DNA from: JAZKFT01 sp040386335
GTDB lineage: Bacteria > Bacteroidota > Bacteroidia > Chitinophagales > Chitinophagaceae
DNA length: 64,000 bases
Direction: 5' to 3'
NCBI GenBank assembly: GCA_040386335.1
Contig: JAZKFT010000012.1
Location: forward strand, 124,001 to 188,000
Positions within the stretch are counted from its first letter, which is position 1, and every line of letters starts with the position of its first letter. This document shows, piece after piece, positions 61,876-64,000 of the stretch. The translations under genes and the position numbers were made by a program. Below the pieces are notes generated by a model. The model was not told where the DNA came from, did no database searches, and saw only the letters and a list, made by a program, of their open reading frames with translations.

Positions 61876-62979
61876 ATGCAGTTAATGCGGTTTCTCAAAT
61901 TATTTTCGGTGTACCTGGTTGTTTTGCTCCTGGCCATCTGGTGCAGAAGGACTTCATTTCTCCATTCCTCCGCCTACGGGCAGCCACCGGCTGGTTCACA
62001 TATATCCTGCAAACCTCCTTCGCGGCCTGCTTCTTCGGCTCAAACAAAAAATAAAACAACAGCAGCTAAGACGGGGAACAAAGGAATGCGATGGATCGCA
62101 GGAGGAACTTTCAAAATGGGTTCCAATGATTTTGATGACAGTAAGCCCGTGCATGCCGTTGCCGTCAGGGGTTTTTGGATGGACGAAAGCGAAGTGACCA
62201 ATACCCAATTTGAAAAATTTGTAAAAGCCACCGGTTATATTAGCGTAGCAGAGCGGAAATTAAATCCAGCCGATTATCCAGGTGTGCCCGAAGATAAACT
62301 GGTTCCGGGTTCAGCGGTATTTACGCCTCCGGCTCAAAAAGTGCCGCTGCACGATCCGTTGCAATGGTGGCAATATGTGGCAGGTGCCAGTTGGCGCCAT
62401 CCGTTGGGGCCTGAGAGTTCCATCGCAGGTAAAGAAAATGAGCCGGTGGTGCAGGTATGTTACGAAGACGCTGCTGCCTATGCCAGGTGGGCCGGAAAGC
62501 GTTTGCCGACAGAAGCGGAATGGGAGTTTGCTGCAAAAGCCGGTAAAACAAATACCCCTTATTACTGGGGCAACCAACTAAAGCCGGCAGGTAAGTGGGT
62601 GGCCAATATTTTCCAGGGCAGTTTCCCGGATGCCAATAGCAATGAAGATGGATTTGCGTATGTAGCGCCTGTAAAAACATACGCGCCCAATGCCTTTGGT
62701 CTTTACGATATGGATGGCAATGTTTGGGAATGGTGCAGCGATCTCTACCGCCCTGATTATTACAAACAAAGCCCGGCCAATAATCCCAAAGGTCCGAAAG
62801 ACAGTTATGACCCCGAGGAACCCGGGGCTGTAAAACATGTGCAGCGGGGCGGTTCTTTTTTATGTAGCGACCAATATTGCATCCGCTATAAAGCCGGCAG
62901 CAGGGGTAAGGGAGAAACTAGTAGTGCCAGTAATAACCTGGGATTCCGGTGTGTGAAAGATGCGACACCACACAAATAG
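61876..62979 (+). CDS. Formylglycine-generating enzyme (sulfatase-activating, SUMF1 family)
   Basis: 367 residues from the ATG at 61876, with an N-terminal hydrophobic segment (LFSVYLVVLLLAIWC) for export. The FGE fold is clear: MRWIAGGTFKMGSNDFDDSK, GFWMDESEVTNTQFEKFVKA, GKRLPTEAEWEFAAKAG, GNVWEWCSDLY. Both copper-binding catalytic cysteines are present, C330 and C335 in RGGSFLCSDQYCIRYKAGSR, with the spacing of the human enzyme, so it is catalytically complete. It converts the Cys of C-x-P-x-R in the two sulfatases to formylglycine. It lies 7 bp after the preceding gene and is convergent with tyrS. Confidence 0.93.
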   Translation: MQLMRFLKLFSVYLVVLLLAIWCRRTSFLHSSAYGQPPAGSHISCKPPSRPASSAQTKNKTTAAKTGNKGMRWIAGGTFKMGSNDFDDSKPVHAVAVRGFWMDESEVTNTQFEKFVKATGYISVAERKLNPADYPGVPEDKLVPGSAVFTPPAQKVPLHDPLQWWQYVAGASWRHPLGPESSIAGKENEPVVQVCYEDAAAYARWAGKRLPTEAEWEFAAKAGKTNTPYYWGNQLKPAGKWVANIFQGSFPDANSNEDGFAYVAPVKTYAPNAFGLYDMDGNVWEWCSDLYRPDYYKQSPANNPKGPKDSYDPEEPGAVKHVQRGGSFLCSDQYCIRYKAGSRGKGETSSASNNLGFRCVKDATPHK

Positions 62980-62996
62980 AAAACCCGAAGAAACGG

Positions 62997-64000
62997 TCAC
63001 TGTGCAGTTACCAGGTAATAATTCTTTTTACCTTTTTGCACCAGCAAATATTTACCGTGCAGCAGCTGCTCCGCGCTAATGGAAGCGTTCATGTCCACCA
63101 CTTTTACGCGGTTAATACTAAGCCCGCCATTCTGAATCATCTTTTTTGCTTCGCCGCGGCTTGGGAAAATATTGGTTTCACTCACCAGCGAAATCACGTC
63201 GAGCCCCTGTTGCAGGCGGTCCATTGTTATATCGCATTTTACGATGCCTTCTATGTTTTCAAGGTCTTCCACAGTCAGTGTTTCTGCCGGGGCATTCGTA
63301 TTGGCGAATAGTTTTTCGGTGGTTTCAATGGCTTTATGGTACTCCTCTTCACCATGAACAAACAAGGTTACTTCTTTAGCCAGGGTTTTCTGGAGTAGCC
63401 TGGCCGCAGGGTTTTCTGCATGAACGGAGATCAGATCATCCACGATCGTTTTTTCCAATAGTGTAAAAATTTTGATCCACTTCAAAGCATCCTCGTCGCT
63501 TGCATTGAGCCAGAATTGATAAAACTGGTATGGCGAAGTTTTAGCTGCATCCAGCCAGATATTGCCCTTTTCTGTTTTGCCAAATTTGCCACCATCTGCC
63601 TTGGTGATCAGCGGGCAGGTAAATGCAAAAGCCTCACCACCAGCCTTTCGGCGCACCAGTTCAGTACCTGTAACAATATTACCCCACTGGTCGCTGCCGC
63701 CCATCTGAAGTTTGGTGTTTTTGTTTTTGTACAACCAGTAAAAATCGTACCCCTGCACCAGTTGATAGGTAAATTCCGTAAAGCTCATCCCTACATCACT
63801 GTTCAGCCTTTTCTTCACGCTGTCTTTACTCATCATATAGTTCACGGTGATGTGTTTGCCCACATCGCGAATAAAATCCAGGAAAGAAAAATCCTTGAAC
63901 CAATCATAATTATTGGCCATCTCAGCGGCATTTGCCTTTGCAGGATCGAAATCCAGGAATTTTTCCAGTTGTGCTTTTACACCGGCTATATTATGGGTCA
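62997..64000 (-). CDS. tyrS: Tyrosyl-tRNA synthetase, N-terminus outside window
   Basis: At least 334 residues; reading continues to the window edge (HNIAGVKAQLEKFLDFDPAK before the internal Met at 63920). The class I core includes GYDFYWLYKNKNTKLQMGGS with DQWGNIV, and KFGKTEKGNIWLDAAKTSPY, a KMSKS-type motif with the variant KFGKT. The C-terminal S4-like domain is FPSRGEAKKMIQNGGLSINR. It charges tRNA-Tyr. The HIGH-like motif and start lie beyond 64000. Confidence 0.95.
   Translation of the reverse strand, partial: THNIAGVKAQLEKFLDFDPAKANAAEMANNYDWFKDFSFLDFIRDVGKHITVNYMMSKDSVKKRLNSDVGMSFTEFTYQLVQGYDFYWLYKNKNTKLQMGGSDQWGNIVTGTELVRRKAGGEAFAFTCPLITKADGGKFGKTEKGNIWLDAAKTSPYQFYQFWLNASDEDALKWIKIFTLLEKTIVDDLISVHAENPAARLLQKTLAKEVTLFVHGEEEYHKAIETTEKLFANTNAPAETLTVEDLENIEGIVKCDITMDRLQQGLDVISLVSETNIFPSRGEAKKMIQNGGLSINRVKVVDMNASISAEQLLHGKYLLVQKGKKNYYLVTAQ

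Overview
The window looks like a chromosomal segment of a Bacteroidota bacterium, most likely of the Chitinophagaceae. The evidence is a SusC/SusD pair, several TonB-dependent receptors, a metalloprotease with a type IX secretion sorting domain, many lipoproteins and Sec-exported proteins, promoters of the TTTG-N19-TAnnTTTG type, and little sign of Shine-Dalgarno sequences. No rRNA, canonical tRNA, prophage, integron or CRISPR array was seen.

Layout. 1-5.7 kb: the 5' part of an exported serine hydrolase, a TPR lipoprotein and its HEAT-like partner, a cupin-like protein, and a REP-associated tyrosine transposase (RAYT) flanked by its own palindromic repeats. 5.8-12.7 kb: gamma-glutamyltransferase divergent from a TonB receptor, then a FabH-like ketosynthase and an acetyltransferase. 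12.7-20 kb: a secreted pappalysin-type metalloprotease and small housekeeping proteins (DinB, RDD, PAS, methyltransferase, YvlD-like). 20-29.5 kb: a GH106 rhamnosidase, an aldo/keto reductase, an outer-membrane receptor, and a BlaI/M56 sensor-regulator pair. 29.7-38.3 kb: cell-wall enzymes (L,D-transpeptidase, NlpC/P60), DUF1801, DUF2200 and VOC proteins, a remnant of an SRPBCC gene, and a GHL10 glycosidase. 38.5-41.1 kb: an AT-rich block of three genes; the first is flanked by 78-nt direct repeats. 41.3-51.7 kb: sterol-desaturase-like enzyme, EamA exporter, a protein ending in a BclA-like domain, a Gfo/Idh/MocA oxidoreductase, a haem-c lipoprotein and a tricorn-type S41 protease. 52.3-63 kb: a sulfatase operon. 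63-64 kb: the 3' part of tyrS.

The most interesting system is the sulfatase operon and its leader (52.35-62.98 kb). A textbook Bacteroidota promoter overlaps a perfect palindrome. About 100 nt downstream lies a 31-codon reading frame that ends in five consecutive cysteine codons and a stop. It is followed by roughly 310 nt of structured leader, including a 70-nt tRNA-like fold closed by a 10-bp stem. The 5' strand of that stem can also pair with the cysteine codons. The genes behind it encode SusC, SusD, two formylglycine sulfatases, a 91-residue unknown protein, a LamG/DUF1080-like protein and a complete formylglycine-generating enzyme, with no glycosidase. The simplest reading is a sulfur-scavenging operon controlled by cysteine supply through a poly-Cys leader peptide. 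This is inference from sequence and has not been tested.

Intergenic DNA is rich in small palindromes of several families: RAYT-linked REPs, TTGTTAG clusters, CTCC-N3-GGAG elements, and hairpins with conserved loops but different, compensated stems.
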